A program made the translations under genes and the position numbers. From NCBI RefSeq assembly GCF_018343695.1, contig NZ_JAGYPJ010000001.1:2529992-2593991 (forward strand): 64,000 nt of DNA, in the 5' to 3' direction. Position 1 is the stretch's first letter, and every line of letters starts with the position of its first letter. Below, in pieces: positions 1 to 9,076 of the stretch. This stretch comes from Lederbergia citrisecunda (GTDB taxonomy: Bacteria; Bacillota; Bacilli; Bacillales; Bacillaceae_C). The notes below the pieces were generated by a model. That model did not search any database, was not told where the DNA came from, and worked only from the letters and a program-made list of their open reading frames with translations.

Positions 1-67
1 CTACTCTTTCTTTTTGCTAGATTGTATGATACTTTAATCACAGAAACTTCAAAAATAGGTGAAAAAA

Positions 68-673
68 ATGAATATATTAAACAGCCGGATTTACATCGTA
101 TTAGAGAAAATCTCGAACCTCTTTATTTTAAATGTTTTATGGATCGTATCTTGTCTACCAATCGTCACCGTATTTCCTGCAACCGCTGCCATGTTCAGCG
201 TCATCAGGCAATGGAAGCTAAGAGACGAAACAACGGTGATAAAACCATTCATCCGCTCATTCAAACTAAATTTTAAACAAAGTCTGGTAATCGGATTATT
301 ATGGATCCCTTTTGCTTTCCTACTTTATATTGATTATTTTTATGTCATTCAGGCAGCTACACAATGGCGAACATTTCTATTAGTCCCACTATTTTTGATT
401 GGTTTAGTATTTCTATTTATGAGTACATTTTTATTTCCAGTAATGACTCATTATCAATTGCGACTAAGGGATGTATTAAAAAATTCATTCATCGTATCAC
501 TCGTCTATTTCCCTACGACATTACTCATTATTATTCTGGGAGTCATGTTCTTGCTCGTTCTGTTATATCTCCCTGTCACTTGTTTGATCATTTTTAGCCT
601 CTGGGCAAACATAAATTTTACTCTTTGCAATCGAGCCTTCACGAAAATAGAAAAGTTAAGAATAGAGGAATGA
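68..673 (+). CDS. DUF624 (YesL-like) membrane protein
   Basis: Encodes about 201 residues with four to five hydrophobic segments. The N-terminal part (ISNLFILNVLWIVSCLPIVT) is typical of the DUF624/YesL family, integral membrane proteins often found beside sugar ABC importers. An upstream GTG at 59 is open, but the ATG at 68 is preceded at good distance by AGGTG (57-61), so I start there. The function of the family is not established; location beside a sugar transporter suggests an accessory role. It is the only plus-strand gene before 26.7 kb and faces the end of the permease operon. Its stop codon lies inside the first copy of a 25-bp palindromic repeat. Confidence 0.75.
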   Translation: MNILNSRIYIVLEKISNLFILNVLWIVSCLPIVTVFPATAAMFSVIRQWKLRDETTVIKPFIRSFKLNFKQSLVIGLLWIPFAFLLYIDYFYVIQAATQWRTFLLVPLFLIGLVFLFMSTFLFPVMTHYQLRLRDVLKNSFIVSLVYFPTTLLIIILGVMFLLVLLYLPVTCLIIFSLWANINFTLCNRAFTKIEKLRIEE

Positions 674-873
674 TAAAAATCATTCCTCCCAGACTGTTGA
701 CAAACGCTTGCTTTCTTCGTTAACTCGCCTTCTTGCGGTGCTCATTGCCGAGAATAGGCAACTCCGCTCCACAGAAGGCTTCGCACCTCGAAAGACAAAC
801 GTTTTCAACTAGTCTCAATGTCCTTTAAAATAATTTTTCTACAAACTGAGAGGAATGATAAAAATCATTCCTC
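664..873. repeat. Duplicated palindrome flanking a 125-bp inverted-end element
   Basis: A 25-bp sequence containing the palindrome GAGGAATGAT-AAAA-ATCATTCCTC occurs at 664-688 and again, identically, at 849-873. Between them, 691-815 begins AGACTGTTGACAAACG and ends CGTTTTCAACTAGTCT, that is, imperfect inverted ends. The second palindrome copy is followed by TTTCTT and could act as the original terminator of the DUF624 gene. The same 125-bp element family recurs at 21965-22078. The arrangement looks like an insertion that duplicated the gene end. Confidence 0.7.
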
Positions 874-888
874 TTTCTTATTTCCTAT

Positions 889-908
889 TGTCTAGCTACA
901 GCGCCTAT
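889..908 (-). repeat. End fragment of the large interspersed repeat
   Basis: TGTCTAGCTACAGCGCC is, in reverse complement, nearly identical to the right end of the repeat at 12091-12309 (GCGCTGGAGCTAGACA). It lies between the convergent ends of the DUF624 gene and the permease operon. Confidence 0.55.
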
Positions 909-937
909 CAACTATTACACTTCCTATCCTTTTCGTA

Positions 938-1921
938 CTACTCCCCAGAAATCCCCGAACGTTCTAATCCTTCAACGAATGCTCGCTGTACGAATAGGTA
1001 CAAGATGAAGATTGGCAAGATTGTCAGCATGACAGCCGCCATGATTTGGTTTAGTAAGGTCGGCGTTAAACCAAATGCATCTGAGGCAGCGACCATTTGT
1101 TGCATTTGATTAACCCCTTGCGCATTCGCATTTCCGTTAAAGGTTGACAAATTTTGAGCCAAGTTGAAATAATCGGGCACGAGTAAATACATATTTGGCT
1201 GGAATACGTCATTCCAATTCCAAACAACTGAAAATAAGAACACTACAATCATAGCTGGCTTGGCAAGCGGAAACATAATCGTCCAATATGTTCGAAACGG
1301 ACCTGCTCCATCAATTTTTGCTGCCTCTTCCAATACTTTTGGTAAATTAAGATAAAATTGAATGAAAATCAGAACGAACAAGGCGCCTTTTAATCCAAAA
1401 CCAAACAGTGCCGGAAAGATAAACGGAAATAATGTATTGATCCACCCTAAATCACTGAAAAAGATATAGAGAGGAACGACTATCGTTTGTGGCGGAACTA
1501 AAAATGTAAAGACAAGCAATGCAAGCCACAATCCTTTTAAAGGAAATTTATACCGAGCGAACCCATATCCGATAAAGGAACAGCTAATAATTTGTAAAAT
1601 GGCGCTCCCGAAGGATATCCATATACTGTTTAATAATCCGTTCCAATAATTAATCGATTTAAATGCTTCTACATAATTTTGAAAAGTTAATACTTTTGGC
1701 AGCCATTGGACTGTCGCATCTGCTACATCCGAAGGGCGCATAAAGGACTGGGAAATCATATAAAGAAGCGGATAGACGAAAACAAATGATAAGCTGAATA
1801 ACAATACGTAATAAAAGGTATTTCCAATAATCGATTTTGTTCGTCTCATCAACAATGCCTTTTTGTCATGATCCACTTTCTTTGTAAGAGTTTGAACTGA
1901 ACGAATGATCGGTAATTCCAT
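938..1921 (-). CDS. Carbohydrate ABC transporter permease (MalG type)
   Basis: 327 residues with six hydrophobic segments. The cytoplasmic EAA loop is visible as EEAAKIDGAGPFRTYWTIMF followed by PLAKPA, the contact site for the ATPase in binding-protein-dependent sugar importers (BPD_transp_1, CUT1 class). It is the last gene of the long minus-strand string. The start ATG is preceded by a GGGGGTAG site; an internal ATG at 1849 (MRRTKSIIGN) is possible because the N-terminal 24 residues are unusually long and charged. It pairs with the MalF-type permease just upstream. No ATPase gene accompanies the pair. Substrate unknown. Confidence 0.9.
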   Translation of the reverse strand: MELPIIRSVQTLTKKVDHDKKALLMRRTKSIIGNTFYYVLLFSLSFVFVYPLLYMISQSFMRPSDVADATVQWLPKVLTFQNYVEAFKSINYWNGLLNSIWISFGSAILQIISCSFIGYGFARYKFPLKGLWLALLVFTFLVPPQTIVVPLYIFFSDLGWINTLFPFIFPALFGFGLKGALFVLIFIQFYLNLPKVLEEAAKIDGAGPFRTYWTIMFPLAKPAMIVVFLFSVVWNWNDVFQPNMYLLVPDYFNLAQNLSTFNGNANAQGVNQMQQMVAASDAFGLTPTLLNQIMAAVMLTILPIFILYLFVQRAFVEGLERSGISGE

Positions 1922-1939
1922 CTAAAGTCTACCCCCTCT

Positions 1940-2791
1940 CTAATTGGTCAACCCTCTTCGGAATATGAGGAATACTAGTCCGAGCACTATAAAAATAAAG
2001 ATAAAGTATAGCCAGCCAATGGCAGACCCATATGAGTAGTTATTCGATACAAATACAACATTTAATAAATGACTCATAACCCCATTATCAGGTTTCGTAA
2101 ACGAATTCACTATACTGTAAAGTGTATTGACAAATATCATCGGGATCAGCATTGGAAACGTAATTTTCCAAAATACTTCCCACTCTGTTGCTCCATCAAT
2201 TTTTGCTGCTTCATATAACGAAGGTGAAATCGTCTGTAGCCCGGCCAAAAATATTAAGATTTGCACACCCGAATCCCACATGACAAGCGTAAGGGCATCT
2301 GCATATTGCAATAATGGATCGAGAACTTCTTCCGGAATAAAAGCATTCAACTGCCGATACAAATCAAATTGGTAAAAAATCGGCAATGATGCTGCCCCTT
2401 GCTCCATCAGCTTTCGAAGAGCTGCCCCAGAAGCGATAATAACAGGCAAGAAGAAAATCCCTCTAAAAAAAGTTCTTCCAAACGCCTTTCGATTCAAGAG
2501 AATGGCGCAAAACATCGCAAATATGAGGATAAGCGGTACTTGCGTAAGCATATCCTTCATCGTCTCTAACAATAGTGGGAAAAACTTAACATCTGTCGTG
2601 AAGGCATCACGATAATTTTTCATACCGACAAATGTTGCTTGAAGTCCTTGTTTAGTCGGTTTTAACTGATTTAATGAATAGTAAAATGATCTGCCAAGCG
2701 GAACGGCCATAAATAGAAAGAATCCAATAATCCATGGTCCTACAAATGAATAGCCTTCTATGATGTGTCTTGTTTTCATTGATAGTTTCAT
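1940..2791 (-). CDS. Sugar ABC transporter permease (MalF/UgpA type)
   Basis: 283 residues, six predicted membrane segments and an EAA loop (EAAKIDGATEWEVFWKITFP). It begins 2 bp after the DUF5696 gene ends and is followed 18 bp later by the MalG-type partner, so translation is probably coupled. The pair forms the membrane channel of a CUT1-type sugar importer. A second complete permease pair lies upstream in the same string (7221-9062), which is unusual for one operon. Confidence 0.9.
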   Translation of the reverse strand: MKLSMKTRHIIEGYSFVGPWIIGFFLFMAVPLGRSFYYSLNQLKPTKQGLQATFVGMKNYRDAFTTDVKFFPLLLETMKDMLTQVPLILIFAMFCAILLNRKAFGRTFFRGIFFLPVIIASGAALRKLMEQGAASLPIFYQFDLYRQLNAFIPEEVLDPLLQYADALTLVMWDSGVQILIFLAGLQTISPSLYEAAKIDGATEWEVFWKITFPMLIPMIFVNTLYSIVNSFTKPDNGVMSHLLNVVFVSNNYSYGSAIGWLYFIFIFIVLGLVFLIFRRGLTN

Positions 2792-2793
2792 GG

Positions 2794-5124
2794 TTATTTT
2801 CTCCCTCCTTCAATGACAACATAGTTTTGCCCTTCAATCGTATGGCCATCTATAATTTTGGCTTTGCGATTATAATTCACAATCACTTGAGTTCCATTTT
2901 CGTAAGTTGTTGTATACACATTCTTTTCCATTCGTTCATGGTTTGCAATCAATTGCTCGCCGATACTTTCTTGAAGCTTTCTGAACTCCTCGTACTCTTC
3001 TATAGATCGATTAAACCAGTAAGAATAATCTGAACTGAACAGCCTGTCTTCCATCGTACGCTTCAAATGATCTGTCGACTTAAACGTAAGCTCGAAGCTC
3101 GGAGAGGCACCATATTCAATGGCCCTTAGAAATTCAACTCTCTCATCATTTCTCAAATTTGACGGTTTTCCAGTATAAGGTACTAACCCATGAATAACGA
3201 TTTGATAAAAGGGCACTGTTTCATCCAAATAAACAAAGTTACTAGAATCCATCGGTATTCGATGAATCTCATCGACATGACCTAATAAATATCCAAATCC
3301 GTAATCTACCGAAATGTGATCAACAACATTTTTATATTGATCTATCGTCTTAATCCAAATTTCTTTCATATCTTCTCTACTCGAAGGATTTTTCTTATCT
3401 AAATCTGTATAGAGCAAGTTTCCGGCATAACTAAAATGGACTCCAGAAACACCGAGATCTTTATATGAAGGAGCTTCCTTTAATGCATACTCGGATGAAT
3501 ATTTCGGTTTCAATAAATAGAAGAGCTGTTGGTAATGTCCGAATCTACTAGATACGCGATAATTCGGATTCTTCATTACCTCCCGATCAATTCCTCTGAC
3601 AGCTTCATTCCTAGGAGTTAGCCCCTTGCTATCTACAAAAGGCCGTACATAATTAACATCTAAATTTAGCATTACACCCAATTTTTTCGCGTAGGCAGCT
3701 AAATCTTCGAGATCCTTCTTGCCACCGAGTTTTCGTTCTACTGGAAAATGCTCTGGTTGATTCCCGTACAATCCTTTTTTGGACCAGCCTTTGAACGTAA
3801 TCGATAATGACTTTATCCCTTTATCCGCATAATCATCAATAATCGACTTTGCTTGTTCAAAAGTGGTTAAATCGATAAAGGTTTTTCCAATTATTTCATC
3901 ACGCAAAATTCCACCGACAAGCTCAATAAATAGAGTCTCTTTTTCAACTCGTTTTTCCAATCCTGCTTCTTTGAGTAAATAATTTCGATAGGCATGTGCC
4001 ATACCGACGTAATTAGACCCTTCTCCTTCTAGTAAAATATATTTTACTTTTTTATCTCCTGTAATCCTCTTCCCTTGGAATAACGGAATGATTCCTGACG
4101 AGCCGATGAACATGACGTCTTGCTTTCTGTAAAAAAACTTCACGCCTGCACGATAAAGTGGAATATTTCTTATTCCTGAAGGTGTTGCCGTAATATTGGC
4201 TGTTTCTTCCCCTTTTGTAATAATACCTAAATAGCCAGTGTTGTCTTGGTGAATACCGAATACAGGCAAGGCGATTTTTTCTTTAGGAGCTGCCCCCCTA
4301 GTAAAACCTTCTGCCATGACATCCCCAAGTTCAATTGCAAAAGTCGGGTCTGGCCCGTATACAGGTTCGGAATATCCTTTAAAGTATTGAGGATGCTTTT
4401 CCCTAACTTTCATTAAAGCTCCAGAACCATCCGGAACGAACACTTCTCCATCGACTTTACGATCAGCAGCATGAAAAAACGGCATTACTTCTAAGCTTGT
4501 AAGTCTAACTGTTCCTAATTCCTTGATAGAATCATCCGGAATCGTTACTTCAAACCCATCGTCTGTCAGCGTATATTCCAGTGCGAAATTGACCTTTATT
4601 TCCTTAATATTAAAGTCAACCCGTATTCCGTTTTCGATAGGTGAAGTTGTAATTTCATTTTCCTTATCTTTTAAGGTATATGTTTGAGAAACACTCGATC
4701 CGTCAGTATATTCAATATGAACGGGAGCATCAATAAACGCTTTATTGTTAGGAAGAACTCCTTTATCTACTTGCGGTCCACCAAGCCATTCATTTCCTGA
4801 CTTTTTATTGACAATCCGAATATTTCCGTTTGCTTCATCTACATAAAGCTCTAACGAAGAATTCTCGGCTACCTTTTTTGTTGCAGTAATAGGATACAAT
4901 TCTCCGGTTTCAACAAAGACTATTTCTTTAGGTGGAGCCGCTTCAGCATTCTCACCATCCGAACCTGCTTCCTGTTCCTCACTATTTGCTTCAGTAGCCG
5001 AGTCATCTCCGGCGTCCTCCGCAAATATCCCTTGTGGAAACAAACTAAAGATTAACATCGTGCAGATGAAGAAAATAAAAATGTTTTTCCGACTAATCTT
5101 TTCGTATTGGAACAACTTTTCCAC
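2794..5124 (-). CDS. Secreted DUF5696-family protein
   Basis: 776 residues. A signal peptide covers about residues 1-35 (hydrophobic core IFIFFICTMLIFSLFP, cleavage near GIFA-ED), followed by an acidic low-complexity linker to about 65. The rest matches my recollection of DUF5696 proteins, which occur in Bacillus and Paenibacillus glycan loci: a beta-rich N-terminal half (about 70-380) and a C-terminal half that reads like a TIM-barrel glycosidase fold (for example ISVDYGFGYLLGHVDEIHRI). No catalytic residues can be assigned from sequence alone. It lies between the Yip1-like gene (3-bp gap) and the permeases (2-bp gap), so it probably acts outside the cell on, or in binding, the glycan imported by the operon. 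Confidence 0.75.
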   Translation of the reverse strand: MEKLFQYEKISRKNIFIFFICTMLIFSLFPQGIFAEDAGDDSATEANSEEQEAGSDGENAEAAPPKEIVFVETGELYPITATKKVAENSSLELYVDEANGNIRIVNKKSGNEWLGGPQVDKGVLPNNKAFIDAPVHIEYTDGSSVSQTYTLKDKENEITTSPIENGIRVDFNIKEIKVNFALEYTLTDDGFEVTIPDDSIKELGTVRLTSLEVMPFFHAADRKVDGEVFVPDGSGALMKVREKHPQYFKGYSEPVYGPDPTFAIELGDVMAEGFTRGAAPKEKIALPVFGIHQDNTGYLGIITKGEETANITATPSGIRNIPLYRAGVKFFYRKQDVMFIGSSGIIPLFQGKRITGDKKVKYILLEGEGSNYVGMAHAYRNYLLKEAGLEKRVEKETLFIELVGGILRDEIIGKTFIDLTTFEQAKSIIDDYADKGIKSLSITFKGWSKKGLYGNQPEHFPVERKLGGKKDLEDLAAYAKKLGVMLNLDVNYVRPFVDSKGLTPRNEAVRGIDREVMKNPNYRVSSRFGHYQQLFYLLKPKYSSEYALKEAPSYKDLGVSGVHFSYAGNLLYTDLDKKNPSSREDMKEIWIKTIDQYKNVVDHISVDYGFGYLLGHVDEIHRIPMDSSNFVYLDETVPFYQIVIHGLVPYTGKPSNLRNDERVEFLRAIEYGASPSFELTFKSTDHLKRTMEDRLFSSDYSYWFNRSIEEYEEFRKLQESIGEQLIANHERMEKNVYTTTYENGTQVIVNYNRKAKIIDGHTIEGQNYVVIEGGRK

Positions 5125-5127
5125 CTC

Positions 5128-5742
5128 CTACAGCCTGAATCGTATTTCTTTAAAGAGATCCAGGAAAAAACTAATAAATTGGTTGATAAGCCCGTATAAT
5201 AAGATGCCGATAAACCAAATAATCGCCATTCCCAGTAATGTAAAAAATGTAATCATGATAAGCTTTCCGAGTTCAAAATCATGCAAAACTTTTACTTTGA
5301 TTAATATTAATAAACCAACCCAGCATAAAATGAATACCGTTGCAGAGTTAAAAAATGATTCTTCACTTAAAGCGAGTACATTCGTCATTAGCGTAATTGG
5401 AATAATAAAAATGATGTAAGGGACAAGACAAAAAGCACTGCCTACTAAAAGCTCTTTAAATTTCCCTTCCCCATCTAATATCGTACTGACACTCCAATTA
5501 GAAAGACTCCAGGTAATCCATGGAACTAATATCCAAATAAATTCATGTAAATAAGAAATTTGATACGGCTCTCTCGTTTCAAAATGGTAGCCAACAAGTA
5601 AAAGTGAAGCCATTTTAGCTAGAAATGCCAACAATATAAGAATGAATCCTTGTGACCATTTCAAACGGTTCGGCTCTTGAATGTCATAAAAGAAATCTAA
5701 TGGTCTGATTAAGATTTGGCGCATCATCTGCACAGTGTTCAC
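5128..5742 (-). CDS. Yip1-family membrane protein
   Basis: 204 residues with about five hydrophobic segments and the family-typical DGEGKFKELLVGSAFCLVPY stretch after the second segment, plus the VKVLHDFELGK turn later. Yip1-domain proteins of bacteria are integral membrane proteins of unknown function. The start overlaps the stop of the NHL-repeat gene by 4 bp (ATGA type), so the two are translationally coupled. Its fixed place between a periplasm-side beta-propeller protein and a DUF5696 protein suggests that the three build one envelope complex; that is inference. Confidence 0.75.
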   Translation of the reverse strand: MNTVQMMRQILIRPLDFFYDIQEPNRLKWSQGFILILLAFLAKMASLLLVGYHFETREPYQISYLHEFIWILVPWITWSLSNWSVSTILDGEGKFKELLVGSAFCLVPYIIFIIPITLMTNVLALSEESFFNSATVFILCWVGLLILIKVKVLHDFELGKLIMITFFTLLGMAIIWFIGILLYGLINQFISFFLDLFKEIRFRL

Positions 5743-7208
5743 TTTGCTTCCACCTCTCCTTCAAGAGCCTGCCGTCTTTCCTTCCGGCTTTTTCGAATGA
5801 GTTTGATCAATTGCGGAATTCCAAAACGAAGAATTAAGAATAAGACGATAACTCCTCCAAAAAACCAAGCGAAATGCTCTCGAACATATTCAATCCGATA
5901 TTCTCTGAAGGATGTAGAGTAATCTACACGTGAATTCGCCTTTTTGAAATACTCCATCGCCTCTTTATATTTTTCTGATTTATAAAGGGCTTTTCCAATA
6001 GCGTGATATGCAATATCATAATTGCCATTTAAATGGATGACTTCTTCCCATATTTCTTTCGCTTCTTCATATCGACCATCTACATATAATTTGGAAGCAG
6101 TATGGACAAGGTCAGCAAAAGGTGTCGTTCTAAATAAATCAATGCGATTTCTTCCTTTATCAACGACGTATAAAACACCATCGGAATCTTGAGCAATACT
6201 TGAAGGTGTTGTAAACACCCCATTTTGCTCCCCTGTTCCCCCGAATACGAATAACAGATTTCCTAGTTTGTCATATTGATAGACTCTGCTCGTCTGTAAA
6301 TTTAACGCCGTAATTAAACCATCTTCATTTACAGTAAGATCAATAAATGCGGAGATTTCAATATTTCCTCCATAGTTATACAAATCGCCATACTGCTTTT
6401 TAGTAGGATTTAACGTATCCACCCCGACAGGAGACAGCCTTTTTATCTGATTTTCATCTGTTCCCAACGTCGTTGTATAAATAAATCCATCATTATCTTG
6501 TGCTAAATTTGAAAAGGCTAAAGGCTGTACAGACACCATTTTTGCCTTTTGTTCATCTGTAGCAATGAGACGTGCGAGAAAACGCCATAAATTAAATCCA
6601 ACATCATTCGTTCCGAAAAAGCCTTTAAATTCACCTTTATTATCAATTTGCATTAATCCTTTAGTGTTTCCTTCACTTACGACATATAAGTAATCACGCT
6701 TATCGACTACGAGCTTGGAAGGGGAATAAGAAAACTTTTTCCCTAATAAAGTACTGGTAGGTGTAGTCAGCTCTCGTTCGAACTTTCCATTTCGATCAAA
6801 AATTGCGATGCGTTGATTTTTCGTATCAGCAACGTAAAGCGTTCCATCTTCCTTAACAAACACACCTTTAGGTCCATTCAGCTTTCCAGGTCCGTCTTGA
6901 TCGCCAATCACTTTTATCACTTCATGATCTTGATCCAAGTGAACGATCCGATTATTCCCTGTGTCCGTTATATAAATGGTGTCGTCCGTTGCGATGAAAA
7001 TATCTTCCGGATTATTAAAAACCCCTGTCGGCAAGAAAGCGCCATCAATTGAATCATGATATACATACCCATTGATAGAATGAACATCTCTTCCCTCGGT
7101 ATTCCATATATAACCTTCGTAGGGGGTCTCCGCCAAACCTTCAATTGGCAAAACCAACATCATCATGACAGCTGCCACCAAAATGCAAAGTCGTTTCGTT
7201 GTCTTCAA
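5739..7208 (-). CDS. NHL-repeat/TPR membrane-anchored protein
   Basis: 489 residues from a TTG start with a GGGGGAGAA site. A signal peptide spans 1-26. About residues 60-365 carry NHL beta-propeller repeats (FNNPEDIFIATDDTIYITDT, LNGPKGVFVKEDGTLYVADT, FTTPSSIAQDSDGVLYVVDK). About 375-435 form one or two TPR-like helical hairpins (YDIAYHAIGKALYKSEKYKE). A single membrane segment follows at about 450-470 and a basic tail ends the protein. The propeller would therefore be outside the membrane and the basic tail inside. NHL propellers bind proteins or sugars; no enzymatic residues are evident. It lies between the second permease pair (12-bp gap) and the Yip1-like gene (4-bp overlap). Confidence 0.8.
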   Translation of the reverse strand: MKTTKRLCILVAAVMMMLVLPIEGLAETPYEGYIWNTEGRDVHSINGYVYHDSIDGAFLPTGVFNNPEDIFIATDDTIYITDTGNNRIVHLDQDHEVIKVIGDQDGPGKLNGPKGVFVKEDGTLYVADTKNQRIAIFDRNGKFERELTTPTSTLLGKKFSYSPSKLVVDKRDYLYVVSEGNTKGLMQIDNKGEFKGFFGTNDVGFNLWRFLARLIATDEQKAKMVSVQPLAFSNLAQDNDGFIYTTTLGTDENQIKRLSPVGVDTLNPTKKQYGDLYNYGGNIEISAFIDLTVNEDGLITALNLQTSRVYQYDKLGNLLFVFGGTGEQNGVFTTPSSIAQDSDGVLYVVDKGRNRIDLFRTTPFADLVHTASKLYVDGRYEEAKEIWEEVIHLNGNYDIAYHAIGKALYKSEKYKEAMEYFKKANSRVDYSTSFREYRIEYVREHFAWFFGGVIVLFLILRFGIPQLIKLIRKSRKERRQALEGEVEAK

Positions 7209-7220
7209 ATGTTCTCCCCC

Positions 7221-8084
7221 CTACTCTTTCAGGCCCGAGTGAGCCATCGTTTGCAATACCATTCTTTGTGTAATCGTAAAGACGATAATGGTAGGCACGA
7301 TCATTAAGAAACTAGCTGCGGCAAATGTTCCAACACGAGCGATGACTCCTGCTCCACCACTTATTGATTGAATTGCAAAAGGCAAAGCCTTTAACTCTTC
7401 CCTCGTCGTGTACATCATAGAAGGATACGGATCATTCCACGCTTGAACGAAGCTAAAGAGGGCAAAAGTTGCAACTGCCGGCTTCAGTAATGGGAAAACG
7501 ATTTTCCAAAGAATTGTCCACTCGGATGCCCCTTCAATTCTTGCAGACTCAATTAAAGAGTCCGGCATCTGTTTAAGGAACTGAATCATTAAGAATATTC
7601 CAATTGGAGCAGCCAAGTATGGGAGAATCATTGCAAAATACGTATTCATTAACCCCGACTTACTGACAAGTAAATACTGAGGAATTTGCAATACCATTGA
7701 CGAAAACATAAGTGCTGTCACAATCAAATTAAAAATCGTACTTTTAAATGGCATTTCATGTTTGGCTAGTGGATATGCCGCCATTGCTGAAATGACGACT
7801 CCAAAAAACACAATTCCAGCTGTGATCAGTACACTATTAAAAATATAACGAGAAAATGGTACAAAGGATGTCCCTGTAATCAAAAGTAAATCTCGGAAAT
7901 TCATTATAGTGGGATTAATTGGGAAAAACCTCGGCGGAAACAGAAATAATTCACTAACAGGTTTAACAGATGTTGAAGCCATATATACAAGTGGCGCAAG
8001 CATCAATAAACCGAAAACGGTAAGGAATATATAAAGAAAAACCCCTCCCCAATCAATCCTTTTTCGGGAAACTGCAGCTCTCAT
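7221..8084 (-). CDS. Carbohydrate ABC transporter permease (MalG type)
   Basis: 287 residues, six membrane segments, EAA loop ESARIEGASEWTILWKIVFP. It follows its MalF-type partner after 3 bp. The pair lies directly downstream of the carbohydrate-module/binding-protein fusion, so that protein is its most likely partner. CUT1-class importer without its own ATPase gene; energy presumably comes from a shared MsmX-type ATPase encoded elsewhere. Confidence 0.9.
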   Translation of the reverse strand: MRAAVSRKRIDWGGVFLYIFLTVFGLLMLAPLVYMASTSVKPVSELFLFPPRFFPINPTIMNFRDLLLITGTSFVPFSRYIFNSVLITAGIVFFGVVISAMAAYPLAKHEMPFKSTIFNLIVTALMFSSMVLQIPQYLLVSKSGLMNTYFAMILPYLAAPIGIFLMIQFLKQMPDSLIESARIEGASEWTILWKIVFPLLKPAVATFALFSFVQAWNDPYPSMMYTTREELKALPFAIQSISGGAGVIARVGTFAAASFLMIVPTIIVFTITQRMVLQTMAHSGLKE

Positions 8085-8087
8085 CTT

Positions 8088-9062
8088 CTATTCCCTCCCC
8101 AACACTCTAAAAATAAGTCTATTCAATCCAAGCATCATCAAAAATAAGATGACGGCAATGGCTGAAGCGTATCCCATTTCAAAGCGGATAAAAGCATAGT
8201 CATATAAATGGGCTAAAATAGTATGCCCGGCATATAACGGACTTGGCATTCCGACTAGCTGCATACTTACATCAAATACTTGAAGTGAGAATACAACCTG
8301 CATGACAGCTCCGAATAATAGCTGTGGTTTTACAGAGGGAAGTGTGATATACCATAACTCCTGCCAACGATATTTAACCCCATCAATTTTTCCCGCTTCA
8401 TATAAATCCTTTGGAACATTTTGCAAACCTGCGAGAAACGCAAGGAAGCCAATTCCCATACTGCTCCATAACGAGACAATAATGATAACCGGTACAATCG
8501 ATTCAACATTTTGTAAAAATAAGTACGGTTCCTTTAATATCCCTAATTGCATCAAATAGTGATTAAATAACCCTTTTCTATCTCCAGCAAATAAATATAA
8601 CCACACGACAGACATGGCAACCGCACTCGTAATCGATGGTGTATAAAAGCATAGCGTATAAAAAAAGCGATACTTTTGAGGGATTTGACTAATTAGCCAA
8701 GCTAGCATAAACGCTAATATATAGCCAAGCGGGCCTGTTACAAACGCAAATTTAAGCGTTATCCCTACAGCCTTTAGGAAAATATCATCGTCTACAAACA
8801 ATAGCTTGTAATTGGAAAGCCCGACAAATCTTGGGGCTTCCACGATGTTGTAATAAGAAAAACTTAAAATGATCGATGTAATGATGGGAATGATTGTAAA
8901 CATGGTAAATATGATAAGAAAAGGCGCTAATAATAAATAAGAAATACGGTTTCTTTTCATATCTAACCAAAGTTTTTTCCATTTCCCTATCGGAAGAGGA
9001 GGGCCCGATGTAGTAACGATCGGAGCCTCGTTTTTAACAGTTGTTGTTGATTCCATAGCCAT
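8088..9062 (-). CDS. Sugar ABC transporter permease (MalF type)
   Basis: 324 residues with a charged, Pro/Gly-rich N-terminal extension (about residues 1-35) before six membrane segments. The EAA loop reads EAGKIDGVKYRWQELWYITL, with two extra residues compared with the usual loop. Starts 14 bp after the fusion protein gene ends, behind an AGGGGGCGC ribosome site. Channel half of the importer together with the next gene. Confidence 0.9.
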   Translation of the reverse strand: MAMESTTTVKNEAPIVTTSGPPLPIGKWKKLWLDMKRNRISYLLLAPFLIIFTMFTIIPIITSIILSFSYYNIVEAPRFVGLSNYKLLFVDDDIFLKAVGITLKFAFVTGPLGYILAFMLAWLISQIPQKYRFFYTLCFYTPSITSAVAMSVVWLYLFAGDRKGLFNHYLMQLGILKEPYLFLQNVESIVPVIIIVSLWSSMGIGFLAFLAGLQNVPKDLYEAGKIDGVKYRWQELWYITLPSVKPQLLFGAVMQVVFSLQVFDVSMQLVGMPSPLYAGHTILAHLYDYAFIRFEMGYASAIAVILFLMMLGLNRLIFRVLGRE

Positions 9063-9076
9063 TTTTGTGCGCCCCC

